Numbered from the stretch's first letter, positions 36,070 to 47,275 are shown. The stretch is DNA of 64,000 nucleotides from Megalonaias nervosa (GCA_016617855.1 JAECUM010000800.1:58856-122855); one strand, 5' to 3'. Made by a program: numbers and translations. The notes: generated by a model not told the origin, from the letters alone.

Positions 36070-36692
36070 AAGCAGCTGAAAATCACTGAGTTTTTCAAAC
36101 AATAACAAAGAATTACAATTCACGGATGAGAAAATTTAGCAGTATGAAATTTATACAGACACCGTTTTTTAACCTTCGGACGTACTGTTCCATCATTCGG
36201 TACGTAATATTTCCTATTTATTTTTCCATTGAATTCAGTCACATAATGATCTGTGACAAAATTATTGAATATTTTTAATCTGTGTGCGGATATTTTCGAT
36301 GGAAATATTTGTATTGTGGATTCAATGTATGTGATTCGATTCACGGGCGAGTACACGGTGTTGATACTCTATTCGTGCTATAGATTAGATATGTATATAT
36401 AAACTATACACGTGTATGTACCAATGCGTGGTTCTCCGAATAAAGAAATATATTATATATGCAATCTCTGTTATCACTGCAGGTGTTTTCTCATTTAATA
36501 TACATTGATTTAAAATGGTAATTGTGCCAATGAAGCACACGTTTCTGCACCCGTTTTCATTACCATCCCCACCCACCCCGCTAACCCTGCAAATTTGTTG
36601 GTACTGTACATGGTTGCTTATAACACGGTTCGGTTCATAACACGGTCGGGTTCTATGGCTCCCAACTACCGTGTTATAGCGGGGTCCCACTG

Positions 36693-36735
36693 TATGTATG
36701 TATGTATGTATGTATGTATGTATGTATGTATGTAT
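36693..36735. repeat. (GTAT)n microsatellite, right half
   Basis: Continuation of the microsatellite split by the Tigger-like element. Confidence 0.93.
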
Positions 36736-37190
36736 GCATTCATGCAACTAATAACCAACAAATTCTACTTTTTGTCAAAAAGGTAAGTAGATCAACCTGA
36801 TGTGTCATGCATCGTACAACTAATTATCAACAAATTCCACTTTTTTGTCAACAATGTAAATAGATCAACCTGATATGTCATGCATCATATAACTAATTAT
36901 CAACAAACTCCACTTTTTTGTGACCAAGGTCAGTAAATCAACCTGATGTGTCATGCATTGTACAACTAATTATCAACAAATTCCACTTTTTGTGAACAAG
37001 GTAAGTAGATCAACCTGATGTGTTATGCATCATACAACAAATTATCAACAAATTCCACTTTTTTGTCAACAAGGTCAGTAGATCAACCTGATGTGTCATG
37101 CATCATAGAACTAATTATCAGTGAATTCCACTTTTTTGTCAACAAGATAAAAGATCAGTTTAAGTTGTCATCTGCGGTACAACCAATTCT
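36728..37190. repeat. 73-bp tandem repeat, about 6 units
   Basis: Unit CAACTAATTATCAACAAATT, then CCACTTTTTTGTCAACAAGG, then TAGATCAACCTGATGTGTCATGCATCATA. The GTCATGCAT landmark lies at 36804, 36877, 36950, 37022, 37095 and a diverged 37167 (spacing 72-73 bp). Confidence 0.92.
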
Positions 37191-37199
37191 TAACAATTT

Positions 37200-38880
37200 C
37201 AGCTTTGTTGGTGCTAGTGATGCCTCATTGGATGCGGAAATGATCGATATTTTGAAAGAACTAACAGAAAAATCCTACTGAAGAGTCTTCTTAAGCCGAG
37301 AAATGGAAATATAGCACTTAATTGGAATAGGTTGTTCCTGTGTAACTGAGCCATTTACACATGTAAACATTGCAGCCGTATTGGTCATTTAACTTACGGT
37401 GAACAACAATCAAACAAAATCAGTTAATTTGAATATATATGTAATTTGCTGATGCATACTGCCACTATGAACTGCACATGGACCCCTCTGTAAGACTGGA
37501 GTTTACATTTATGTGCCATGAAGTCCGAAATATAAAAGGAATTTTTAAGTCCAAAAAATATAAATAAAATATATAAATAACCAAAATATGAGAAATGGCC
37601 TCACAATATGTGAACAAAACTTGAATTCCCTGTTTATAAAGCATCAACCCTAATTCGGACCTGCATTCCCATGTTTTCAGACTCTTTGGAAGGTTCCTGA
37701 GTGTAAGGACTGATCCAAGGGCTAATGCCACAAGGGTAGTAGTTAATGGGGATGATATGGTGTTATTTGGACTTCCATGCAAAAAGTGAATATGGAATAT
37801 ATGGTCAAGCAAATTTATAGGGTCAAAAAGTATTATAGGATCATGGGGGATTTTAACATGGTGAGACAGTAGGGTCAATAGGAATTGAACATGGGTGACA
37901 TTAAACTACTGGACACTAGGGAAAAATGGCAGCAGTGTTTCAAGTATCTGACCTTAATCAAGTAGTGAATTAGTAACAGTGTCCGATTTGACCTCAATAC
38001 GCATTACTGTTGGTAGGTAGGTAGGTGAAATGGATTGATAGAGACATAAGGGGTTTTACAGGAACAATCAAAACATACACACACATACACACATGTAACA
38101 CCTTCACTTAGAGAAGGAGATGAAAAATCTCACAAAATATTCTATCCATCACACCACAAAAATGCTCTCATACATCAACTACACCATCCAACACCCATCC
38201 CCACCATCCCAAACAGCCTATGTTAGCTTAGAATGTAAGAGAAGGTAATAAAATGCCAAGAAATATAATATCCCTTACACCACCAAAAATACTATTCATC
38301 ACACCACTATGCCATCCAATATCCCAATACCATTCAACATACCTTACGTACAACACAAACTATTCAAATTCCCCTTATTATCCATCATTCTATGGTGTCA
38401 GTGTTTGCACGGGTGAGTATTTATCCAAAGTTTACAAAATCTAAACACAACAATGATGGATCAACAGACTGACAATTTTTTCCCACTTGCATGCCTCAAG
38501 CACGTACGGGAAGGAAAATATCCCTTCCATTTCTATTCTAATTAAAACATAACCATAAGGGATAGAGAGAGGTGAAAGAGCACATATTCATAACATGTCA
38601 ATAAAACAAAACACACCATCATAAAAAAGACCATGAGACATTTAAGTTTTCTTTCTGGTATATTCTCTCCTTTTTGATCTTACAATGAAATTTCACAATG
38701 CATCACTAAAAGTCTATTTGGTTCTTCTTTCACTCTCTCTTTTCCGTTTTTTTTAAAAAAAATATCTTCACTAGCACAGTTTTTCCTCTTCTTCTTCACT
38801 TTCTTCTCATCTTCTTTTCTTATCTTTCTTAACGGAAATGCGTTCTTCATCCTTTTTGGAGGGTACTTCTTCATTTTCGG
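37200..38880. other. Non-coding stretch left of the first viral element
   Basis: Mostly low-complexity AT/CA-rich sequence with short GGTAGGTAGGTAGG and ACACACATACACACA runs near 38010-38095. The left terminal inverted repeat of viral element 1 should lie here or near 39.2 kb, but I could not identify it. Confidence 0.4.
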
Positions 38881-38904
38881 AAGCCCTCCCCTCCTCTTGC
38901 TTCT

Positions 38905-39187
38905 TTAATTGTGTCTCTTTTTCTTAGGGCACTCTGAAGACCAGTGTCCTTTCTCTTGACAATGTTAACAGGTATCTTGGCCTTTGTATCTCTTTACTCC
39001 TGTCTTGCTTTGACATTGTGGAAATTCTGTAGCCTAATGTCCTTTCTTCTGGCAGATATAGCAAGTATGTTGACTTTTATCTTGAAAGGAGGAGTAGTAT
39101 TCCATCGATTACTGAAGTGAACATTCGTATGACACCTCGCAAAGCTTCAATCAGAAGCTCGATCTGTGTTGGCTCTTCCATCTTCTT
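38905..39187 (-). pseudogene. Broken small protein with two CCHC zinc knuckles
   Basis: Minus strand from an ATG at 39182 (MEEPTQIELLIEALRGV). One frame further on, a first knuckle CYICQKKGH (last Cys replaced by Phe, one stop inside) and a second CxxCQEKGHWSSEC with a stop between its first two cysteines, then a basic KKKR end. CCHC knuckles (CxxCxxxxHxxxxC) bind single-stranded nucleic acid and are typical of retroviral-type nucleocapsid proteins and of some cellular proteins. It points away from the DNA polymerase pseudogene, with a shared TATA-like region between them, so it may be a left-end gene of viral element 1. Alternatively a stray retroelement fragment. Confidence 0.5.
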
Positions 39188-39230
39188 GACTGCTTGAGAG
39201 TTGAATGAATACTGTTAGGGAAGACACTTA

Positions 39231-39244
39231 CCTTATATATAGGG
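39231..39244. promoter_or_regulatory. TATA-like box in a divergent promoter region
   Basis: CCTTATATATAGGG, readable on both strands, between the minus-strand zinc-knuckle gene and the plus-strand polymerase pseudogene. Other TATA boxes precede genes in the same element (43324, 44404, 45066), which supports the reading. Confidence 0.4.
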
Positions 39245-39367
39245 ACGCTCTACGTTTAAAATTTAATCATTTGCAATTTTGTAATCAAGATGAAACAATA
39301 GAATGGGAAAAGAGAAGCAAGTAAATGGCCACGACGTTACGTATCGCCTTGCACAGTATCTCGAGTC

Positions 39368-42300
39368 TTGGCTCAAATCCATGCCAGCAATTTTGAAGAC
39401 GACATCAGCGAGCCTGAATCAACGCTGTCCACGTCTGCGACCAGGCCCAGAGAGTCTACTCCAAACCAAAGTCAATCAAAATCACCCAAAAAGTATTACC
39501 ACATTCAAGAGACAGACAACGCTTCTCCAGAAAATTTAGAACTACGGTCTATACTTACACGGTGAAGTTTAAAGATTTCAAGTCAGAGGTAATGCAGGAG
39601 AAATCAAAATGGTTTATCACCAATTTGTGGAATTCCTTGTTAACTACTAAGAAACGACGATGCCAATGCAAACAAAACGATCGCTTGAGACTCTCTATTT
39701 AACACTACAGTTTCAATTGTCGCCCGTCTGGATCGAGTTTAGCAGCCTGGCAGAACTGACACCTTTCAAAGTCATCGACAATATTCAGCACGTTCAGCAA
39801 TCCAACGACCAATTTCACATCACCGATGGAAAAGTTACACTTTACATTACCCGTGTTTCTCTTGCAAAAGAGGACGGACAACGCAGAAAAGTGTTATTGA
39901 TGGACGACCTTTGCAGCATCAGGCGCAGCCTCATCCAAATTAGCAACACTCAGGACATGATGTATTTAGCTCGAACCATCATTGTGGGACGGACGTATGC
40001 CGATAAGAACGACACTGCATAATGAAAAAGAGCCTGGGAGAACATTCGTCAATCGGATCGAGCCAAAAAACGAAGTGAAGACGAACTCCTGTTATACAAA
40101 ACCAGCCTATCCAAAGACACAACCTGTGGCATTCCTGAAATGAAAAAAACTGCAAGACATCTTGGCTCCATGCCACACGTTGAAAGCGCACCCTTAAGAG
40201 GTGCGTGGACCTCTGCTGCGGTTTGAGGCAACGATTTCCCAGATGGAAAATACATTTACGTCTATCATCACGAAGAACATTTCGATGCCATTACCAGTAT
40301 CACTGGATTCCTCGGATACGGTTCTTATTGTGAGAAATGAGACTATGGGTATAACAATCAGGAGCAACACATTTATTGTGGACTGAAATGTCGGTATTGT
40401 TTAGCCTCTATATCCAGTATTCATAAAGGGAAAGAACGAATGAATTGCTCGGCATGTCAGCAAACTTTTGTCAGTCATACGTGTTACCAACAACATTTCA
40501 TGACGCAAGGTCGACAGCAGAAGAGTCCTTGCCAACTCCTGATATTGTGCTCTACTTGTGGACAAGTCATACCTACCAATAGTGCCAAAGCGCACATTTG
40601 TGGAGGAAAGAAACGATGTCACATTTCTCGCCAAATCGTGGACGTGTAACATGAATGCTACATTCAAAATACCAATCGAAACAGGAAGAGGAGAAGGATG
40701 ACAAGAAGAAAGGGGATTTCATCTTTTTCCATTTCGAATGCATGCAAGAGACCTGCATTCACATTCCTAATTTCTGCATGGACCGTCGAGCGTGCGAGAA
40801 GTGCATCCAAGAACCTCTTTTTCTTCATTGCCCTCACTGAAGCAATATTCCTGGAGGACGTGAAAAATCTTTCGAGGACCTGACATGCTTGCCGATTGTC
40901 CCGATCGATCTTAGACCCCATCAACGACACGCGGCGTCAAGAGGACATCGAACTTTACAGAGATAGTTCACAATTTCTAGCGATACGAAGGATGATTTCT
41001 TCTTAAATACAAAACAGAACAAGGCAACGAATGCCCTAAACTCACCTTGAATGGATCCAAAATCATCTCCATGCATATGGGACAAGTTCAGTTTAAAGAT
41101 TCCATGAGTTATTTAGCCATGACTTTGAATCGAATGTCTAAAACGTTTGGAATGACAGAAATGGCCAGATGATATTTTCCCCACTTTTTCAATGCCGAAG
41201 CCAATCAACACGCCGTCCTACTACATTTGCCTGACGATCACTACTACGACCCCGACAACATGCGTACCGAACAACAAGAAGTTTTCTACGCTTGGTTCCG
41301 CTCTCACGCTAAGGACCCCTACAATTTTCAGGAAGAAATGTTAAAACATTCTCGCTCCGACGTGGACATTTTATGGCGTTGTTGTGGAAAATTTCGAGAA
41401 CCGTTCATGCAGCACGGAGGGATTGATCCTTTGAAAGAAGCCTGTACCATTGCCAAAGTGTGCTCCTTAATGTACCGCAAACGATTCATGCCCGAGAAGA
41501 CCCTAGCCGTCATACGCCCTCAAACTACGGACTTCACCAAACGTCGATACTCGGTCAAAACTCTGCGCTGGCTACAGTACTTATCCAAACAGGGAGACAA
41601 GTGGCTCTAACATGCCAGAAACGGAGGAGGGGAAAAGACCATTGGAACGTATTCGATGGATGGCCGTGTACGAGTTTAACGGATGTTTTTTCACTAATGT
41701 CCGACCTGTTACCCTCAACGTGACACGAAATCCGATTCTCAAGGGGTACCATGGAAGACTTATACGAGAACACTTGTCAACAACGCTTTCAGTTAGAACA
41801 GCAACGATACCGTGTCGTTTAATTGTGGGAACACGAGTACGACCACCGTTTGAAAATCAATCCCGAATTTAAACGCATCGTAGAAAGTTACAGCCTGGTG
41901 GACCCTCTCAACCCACGGGGTAGTTTGTTTGGAGGACGAACGAATGCCACATGTTTGCTGTACCACACGGACGAGGAGAAAGGAGAAGAAATCAAAGACC
42001 TGGACGTATATTTGTTGTATCCTTATGTGTGCAGATATTGTCACTTTTCCGCAGGACACCCACAATTGCTAACGGAACACATCGACGTGAAAAACATTCG
42101 ACAATATGAAGGACTGATCAAATGCAAAGTCTTGCCTCCCACTAACTTGTACCATCCCGTCTTACTTTACCATTGCCAATGAAATCTGATGTTTACTTTG
42201 TGCCGCACCTGTGCCGAAACTTGTAACCAAGTTCAACCTTGTCATCACACTCAAGAAGAACGCGCATTGACAGGAACGTGGATTAGCGTGCAATAGTTTC

Positions 42301-43266
42301 GAGCTCTGGAACTGGGATACCAAATGTTAGAAGTATACGAAATTTACCACTTTCCCAAGACAGAAAAGTATCGAAAGGGCGATAACACTCAGAAGGGCAT
42401 TATTTCGGGCTACGATGATGCCTTTTTGAAACTCAAACAAGAAGCCAGTGGTTATTCTTCCTGCTGCCAGACTCCCGAAGACCAAGAGAAATTTAAAGAG
42501 GAATACCGATCCAAGGAGGGAATTACTTTAGACCACGTCGAAAATAAGGAAGGAAAATTATCCTCTGCCAAAGTCATGTTGAATTCCTTGTGGAAAAAAA
42601 TGGCAAAACGACCTTGTTTACCCAAGATGGAGCATTTGACAGACGTATCCCGCTACTTCTAGATGATTCACCGGAAAACAAAATATACGAAACGCGTGGA
42701 CGTCGTTCGCCAACATCTGACCCTTGTCAATTACGAAGAAGAACTTGAGTTTGAAGAGGCCGAAGAACTTAGAAATGTCATCATTGTGTCCTACGATCGC
42801 TTAAAATTGAACGAAATCTTTCACCAGTTAGGAGATCGCGCCCTGTACTTTGACACGGACAGATGCTTCTACATTGACCGCCCTGATCATCCTTACCCTA
42901 AGATCGAAGAAGACCGTAGGAGCCTGGACGGACAAGCACCCCCAAAACAAGATTTTGAGTTCTGCTAGCGGCGGTCCTAAAAATTACGGTTACGAATACC
43001 GAGACAAACGAGGAGAATTGCACACCGAGTACAAAGTCAAAGGATTGACGCTGAATCAAAGAACAAGTCAAGTGGTGAACTTTGGTGTGCTGAAAGAAGC
43101 TTTGAAGTGTGGAGAAGATCGATATTTTAGGGTGACCACCTACGCACTGTACAAAATTGCGTGTTTACGTACTCACAAACTGTCAGCAGACCCTTAGAAA
43201 AGCTATCAAATCGTGTACCAGAAGCGAGTGCGGCTTCCCAACCACTTCAATTTACCGTACGGACTC
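39368..43266 (+). pseudogene. Polinton/Maverick-type DNA polymerase B, heavily decayed
   Basis: Family B, presumed protein-primed polymerase that replicates Polinton-lineage viruses. Blocks in order: acidic N-terminus (39368-39565), VQQSNDQFHIT (~39805), LYHHEEHFDAI-like block (~40260), Cys-rich region (CSACQQTF ... CSTCGQ ... HICGGKKRC, 40440-40620), exonuclease Exo I (40724-40747), DPDNMRTEQQEVF (~41250), Exo III RSDVDIL (~41352), GGRTNATC (~41932), motif A DVYLLYPYV (~42003), HPVLLYHC (~42163), motif B around NSLWKK (~42580), motif C FDTDR (~42850), SGGPKNYGY (~42963) and the end VYQKRVRLPNHF (~43210). It needs at least eight frames or readthroughs. Catalytic changes: Exo I Asp replaced by His (FFHFEC), motif B Gly lost, motif C DTDS-type Ser replaced by Arg, motif A Ser replaced by Leu. 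Confidence 0.92.
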
Positions 43267-43323
43267 GCCGATATTGGCAAATGTATTAATAGGTAAACGT
43301 CCAAGACCGACACTTCAATGCGA

Positions 43324-43331
43324 CTATAAAA
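43324..43331 (+). promoter_or_regulatory. TATA box-like element
   Basis: CTATAAAAC between the end of the polymerase pseudogene and the BIR-containing gene. Confidence 0.35.
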
Positions 43332-43587
43332 CGCCAAGCTAGAAAGATTAATCATTTCACACAGACACAAGCCGACGAGGGATTCAAGTTCAGTGATAGA
43401 CTCGAGTGCGATGCTGTTCCCTGCAATTGCAGCGATGTTGTACCATGCGACATCAGCAATACAGCACATTTGAACTTCTCTATTACTAGCACTGCGGCCA
43501 CCATAGAACGTGATGCTGTGCATGAAAAAGACTTACGGACGCGAAAACGATGCTCTTTACTGGTTTTTCTAGTCAACGTGATACCGT

Positions 43588-43950
43588 GTGTCTACCACCC
43601 TACGAATCTCATCTATCCCTGTGCAAACAACTCGGGAAGTCACCGTCTCCTCAACGCCATGTAACCGTCAAAGAATACACGTTGCCTGTGCCTTTGCTGG
43701 ATATTGCGACTTTGAAAGTCGACTCCAAATGTTCAAAGGAAAGTGGCCAAAATATTTGGGAGGACGTACACCAGAATAATTAGCCAGAGCTGGATTTATA
43801 TACATTCGAGAAGAAGATAAAATCAAGTGCTTCATTTGTGGTGTGCCACTTCCCGAGTGTCGCAGATAGACTCTGCTTACCTGGATCATGCTCGATGGAC
43901 TCTGCACTGTCACTGCCTTCCTTTAGTAGGATCCCAAGTAATGTAAGTGT
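43588..43950 (+). pseudogene. BIR-domain (inhibitor of apoptosis) protein, broken
   Basis: Between polymerase and packaging genes, frames contain FESRLQMFKGKWPKYL, then a stop, then LARAGFIYIREEDKIKCFICG, and one frame away DHARWTLHCHCLPL. This is the BIR pattern: R..TF..WP-like start, LA.AGF.Y, then CxxC followed by HxxxxxxC zinc ligands. IAP-family BIR proteins block caspases or other death signalling; viral copies are known from baculoviruses and other large insect DNA viruses. No RING finger is seen downstream. Broken by an in-frame stop (43777-43779), another at 43867 and a frameshift before the HxxxxxxC part. The neighbours show it belongs to the viral element, presumably host-derived. 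Confidence 0.78.
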
Positions 43951-44113
43951 CTACGCAAAGTTTGCATACCATGTTGTTTAAGAAACCAGACTAGCCAGGA
44001 GTCAAGCCTTGGACAACACCATTGATTCACTGGAGTCAAGAATTTAAACCCAATTTGAAAAGTAATATTCAAGTATTGCCAAACGAATTGTAAGAGAAGA
44101 TCTACAAGGAAGT

Positions 44114-44311
44114 GTGGCTCGGACTTGCAAGGGTACAATCTTAATTTGTGACTGTGGAACTTTTGTGTCGAGAAATTCGCAAGAGGGAAGTGAAAAAGTG
44201 AACATACTCACTAGATTTCTCTTGATCAAGACTTTGTTCAACAGCTATTTCACGTATAGACCGTTTACATTAGAGGATATTATTACCATTCTTGACAATT
44301 ACCCTGAATGA
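44114..44311 (+). CDS. Hypothetical protein, 65 codons, of viral element 1
   Basis: Short frame starting MARTCKGTILICDCGTF and ending in a hydrophobic/aromatic stretch (SYFTYRPFTLEDIITIL). No family recognised. It lies in the interval between the BIR gene and the next TATA box and may be a fragment of a longer decayed gene. Confidence 0.3.
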   Translation: MARTCKGTILICDCGTFVSRNSQEGSEKVNILTRFLLIKTLFNSYFTYRPFTLEDIITILDNYPE

Positions 44312-44403
44312 CATTGGCCAGAAAGTAGTCTCCACATCGATCACTTCAACTTGGCCACAAGAGTTTGAATAATAAAGGACATTCAGAAGTTGCTTGACGT
44401 AGG

Positions 44404-44411
44404 TATAAAAG
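44404..44411 (+). promoter_or_regulatory. TATA box-like element
   Basis: GGTATAAAAGC 15 bp before the ATG of the next frame. The closeness to the ATG means either a very short leader or a start further downstream. Confidence 0.4.
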
Positions 44412-44420
44412 CTTACCACC

Positions 44421-45029
44421 ATGCCACTACCTATATCAGTTGCTTTGCACCAGATTCCATGGAAGAAAATCAAAGACACAATTCAGACTTGGGAGGTTTG
44501 CCAAAATTTTTCCATTGAATTTTGGACGACGTGTGGTGTGCGTGTTAGTCACTTCGTTTCCAGGATTTCGGTTACCAGCAGATTTCTTTAAGTGTGCACA
44601 ACAGACTCATTCTCTTAAGAGCGTTGCGCTTTCATCTCGATAATACTTCTCTACCTCTACGGGAAGGAAAGATTCGTAAAACTTTAGCAGCTTGGGATGC
44701 TTACAGAGATGCATATATAACTTCTGACCTACACCCTCACTGGAAAGATGTAAGTGACTGGAAAAGTCTTGGCTTCGATGCTTGGACGAAAGAAGTGGCT
44801 AACTATGCCAAAGATCTGTGTTAATGACTTCAAACGTCAAGTAAAATATGTGATATTTAAACCCGTGTTAGTCAAAGCGCCAGAAGAGGAACCTGACACA
44901 GAAGAAAATCAAATTCAGGACAGCAGCAGTACCGTCGTCGACATCAACACGAACGAAAAACCATTCCGGGAGGAAACATTAGAGATTGTGCAAAGTGTAA
45001 AGACATTTTCTGTATTTCGTGTCCAGTAG
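44421..45029 (+). pseudogene. Hypothetical protein of viral element 1, decayed
   Basis: Begins MPLPISVALHQIPWKKIKD with a WEVCQNFSIEFWTT block, then stops at 44589-44591. Adjoining frames continue with HNRLILLRALRFHLDNTS, then TLAAWDAYRDAYIT, SDLHPHWKDVSDW and finally an acidic tail (APEEEPDTEENQ). At least two frameshifts. The protein-like composition and position between BIR and ATPase genes suggest one original gene of about 200 residues. No known domain recognised. Confidence 0.45.
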
Positions 45030-45065
45030 TCATTGTTTAACAATCAATATACGTGTCCTAAAAAG

Positions 45066-45073
45066 TATAAAAT
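45066..45073 (+). promoter_or_regulatory. TATA box-like element before the ATPase gene
   Basis: GTATAAAATC about 45 bp upstream of the first ATG of the packaging ATPase pseudogene (45120). Confidence 0.45.
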
Positions 45074-45119
45074 CTCTTGTCTTTTCTATGCTTTTTTTAA
45101 AATTCTGAATACCTTCACT

Positions 45120-45910
45120 ATGGATACATCTTCCTCTTCTACCTCTTCCTCAACTTTCAAAGTCATCGACGAAAGGTTAGATCGTTCCTGTTGAGAGGCC
45201 TTGTATCTTCGCCATACCTTTAACATGTTGATTGCTGGACAGAGTGGTTCAGACAAAACCGAATTTATCAAACATTTGATCGAACACAAAACCCATTTAA
45301 TCGATGGTCCACTCCAACGCATCGTGTGGTGTTACAAAGAGTGTGAATCGGCTTACAGTCTCCTTCGAAAAAGTCAAGTAGATTTCAGGGTCTTTGTGGA
45401 CTGCATTTCTGGTGAAGACGACGGGATCGTATCTGGCACGAGTCAAGCTCATCTGGTCATCTTCAACAACATGTTAGGAGAAGACGAAAAAATTAAATTT
45501 TGGTTTGCAAGCAAAGAGCATCATCGTACTGCTAGTGTCATTTACATTACCCAAAATTTGTTTCAACAAAGTAAAGCCCATCCCACCATCAGTAAGATGC
45601 TCATTTGTTTAAAAGTCCCAGAGACAAATCTCAAGTGCAAGTGTTAGCCAAACAGTTAGGAACTCCTTGGCTGACTCATGCGTACGACGATGAGACTCAA
45701 ATACCTCATTCCTATTTATCTTCGATTTAAAACTCACCACATCCGATTATTTGCTATTTTGTACCCATCTGTTTTACGACTGATGCCAAAACGGAGGGCC
45801 TGTCATTTACAAAGTCCTCGTCGGCTTGAAAGAAAAAACTATAAAAACCTCCGACACTTCTGGTCTGTCTCACAAACTGTCAACATGGCATCCATTTAAT
45901 CTCATCTTCC
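45120..45910 (+). pseudogene. FtsK/HerA-type genome-packaging ATPase of viral element 1, decayed
   Basis: ATPase that drives DNA into capsids in Polinton-lineage viruses. ATG at 45120 followed by a Ser/Thr-rich start, a stop at 45192-45194, then FNMLIAGQSGSDKTEF (~45222), IVWCYKE (~45322), the Walker-B region HLVIFNNML (~45450), and ASVIYITQNLFQQSKA (sensor-like TQN, ~45532). After 45645 the remainder (KQLGTPWLTHAYDDET and onward) continues in other frames. The Walker A Gly before Lys is replaced by Asp (GQSGSDKT), and the Walker B acidic pair is replaced by Asn-Asn, so ATP hydrolysis would be lost even without the stops. Confidence 0.88.
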
Positions 45911-45934
45911 AGACAAATTGATTCGTGCTTTGTG

Positions 45935-46225
45935 TGGCATCAGTGGCGAATAAAATCCACATGTGAGTGCTCGTATCTTAGAAACCAGTCTCAAAGAAGT
46001 CTTACGATTGTTTACGGTCACAGCAGGTCAATTACTTTAAGGTATCATCCACATCCCACATCAAACCAAACTTTTTGACAAACATAAAGTAGCCTTGTCG
46101 CAACTGGCAGATCCCAGAATCGACACTCAAACCAAAAAGCAAATCATTTTGAAATCTGGAGTTAGCCATTCTCTAGCAGGTGTCATCACTTGTTTCCTCT
46201 TAAAATGGAATCCAAACGCCCTGCA
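45935..46225 (+). pseudogene. Small basic Polinton protein, copy 1
   Basis: Frames contain LIRALCGISG, LKEVLRLFTVTAGQLL, then stop, then HKVALSQLADPRIDTQTKKQ and IILKSGVSHSLAGVI. The pattern (helical start, KH..L..LAD..V/I.TK.K, then a Gly-rich hydrophobic end) is that of a short conserved protein found next to Polinton capsid genes. The role is unknown to me; a virion-core or membrane-active peptide is possible. Stops at 45951 and about 46038. Confidence 0.5.
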
Positions 46226-46229
46226 ACCA

Positions 46230-46840
46230 CCCCCAAGAAATAAAGCCTCTCCAAAACAAAAACGTTGCAAGAAGAAGAACGGAGATGCCAAGACCAGGTC
46301 ACATTCTTAGAAAAAAAAAGGCCCAAGAAAACGAAAGGTCCCAAGAAAACACCTTCTACCGGAAAGATAGACAGTGCTGCCCGGAAGCAACCTTACTTTC
46401 CCAAACCACGACCTGCGGTGACCATGTCTCCAGCAGCAGCAGCACCAGCAGCTTCTTCCACTTCGCCGTTGCTGGTGATGCCAGCCAAGCCCGATTTGAC
46501 ACGCATCTTTTCCAATTTGATGAAAACATGGAAAAGGAGTTTCTAAAGGAACTTCTACGGCGATGACCACATCATCTTCATCTTCATCTTTAGCCGCAAC
46601 GGCAGTGGCTAAAAAAGTACCCTCCCCCAAGATCAAAGTCCAAGAGAGATCAGGAGTGTTAGAGTTTACTGGATTTATCCAAGTAAGAACTGTTACGATT
46701 TTGTCCCTTGCTATCCCCTCAATGTCGAGTGATGCCCATCATGAACATGATACAACATACCGACAATCAGTGGAGACTTATTCCAGTATAAAAAAGACCC
46801 GTTCCAGACGATTGACTTCAATGTATGTTTGTTCCTGAAC
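46230..46840 (+). pseudogene. Unassigned decayed coding region
   Basis: Overlapping frames with Lys/Pro/Ala-rich composition (KKRPKKTKGPKKTPST; SPAAAAPAASSTSP) followed by RIFSNLMKTW, then fragments such as SGDLFQYKKDPFQTIDF near 46770-46825. Possibly a DNA-binding core protein followed by a short virion protein. No family recognised. Confidence 0.3.
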
Positions 46841-46844
46841 TGAA

Positions 46845-47275
46845 AAAGATGTCACCCAAAAGAAGCCATCACTCTTCGGTCCATAAAGGAAAACGAAAAA
46901 GACTGCCTCCTCGTTTAGCCAAACATTGGGACCTGTTGTCTGTCCTGTCGAAATCCCCTCCACCCATGCGAACACAACTCATTCAAACAGACCCCAAAGA
47001 AATCATCAGTACCGTGTGTGAATGTTGCTTTAATGTCTTGAAAGGAACGATACCTTTCTCCAAACACCAAAAAGAAGAAGAAAAAAAAACACTTAGCCAA
47101 GCATCGAAATGTTCTTCTCCAAATGGTCAAAACGAAAATACCCATCAGTCGAACGAAACAGATGTTGGTGCAACGCGGTGGATTTTTCCACATGGTGAAA
47201 GGACCCTTGATCAAAGGACTGAATGGAGCGATACTTGGAGGAATTGTTAGAGGTGTTTTACCCACAGGTCCAAGA
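46845..47275 (+). pseudogene. Small basic Polinton protein, copy 2
   Basis: Starts near MSPKRSHHSSVHKGKRKR (46849), continues with LAKHWDLLSVLS, EIISTVCECCFNVLKGTIPF and, after a shift in the AAGAAGAAGAAA run at 47070-47090, HLAKHRNVLLQMV, ISRTKQMLVQRGGFF. Same motif order as 45935-46225 (C..NVL.GTIP, KHR..L, K..L...GGF), so the element carries two diverged copies or related genes in tandem. Confidence 0.55.

Larger units (their letters stand above)
32861..36692 (+). mobile_element. pogo/Tigger-like Tc1-mariner element, internally deleted
   Basis: Terminal inverted repeats start CAGTGGGACCCCGCTATA on both ends (right end read on the minus strand), flanked by TA duplications at 32859-32860 and 36693-36694. 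Subterminal ATAACACGG motifs occur at both ends, and three related subterminal units start near 32903, 33047 and 33151. Of the transposase only the start and the end of the protein remain (35710-36069). At 3.8 kb it is long for a non-autonomous copy because the interior has been duplicated and filled with AT-rich sequence. Confidence 0.9.
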
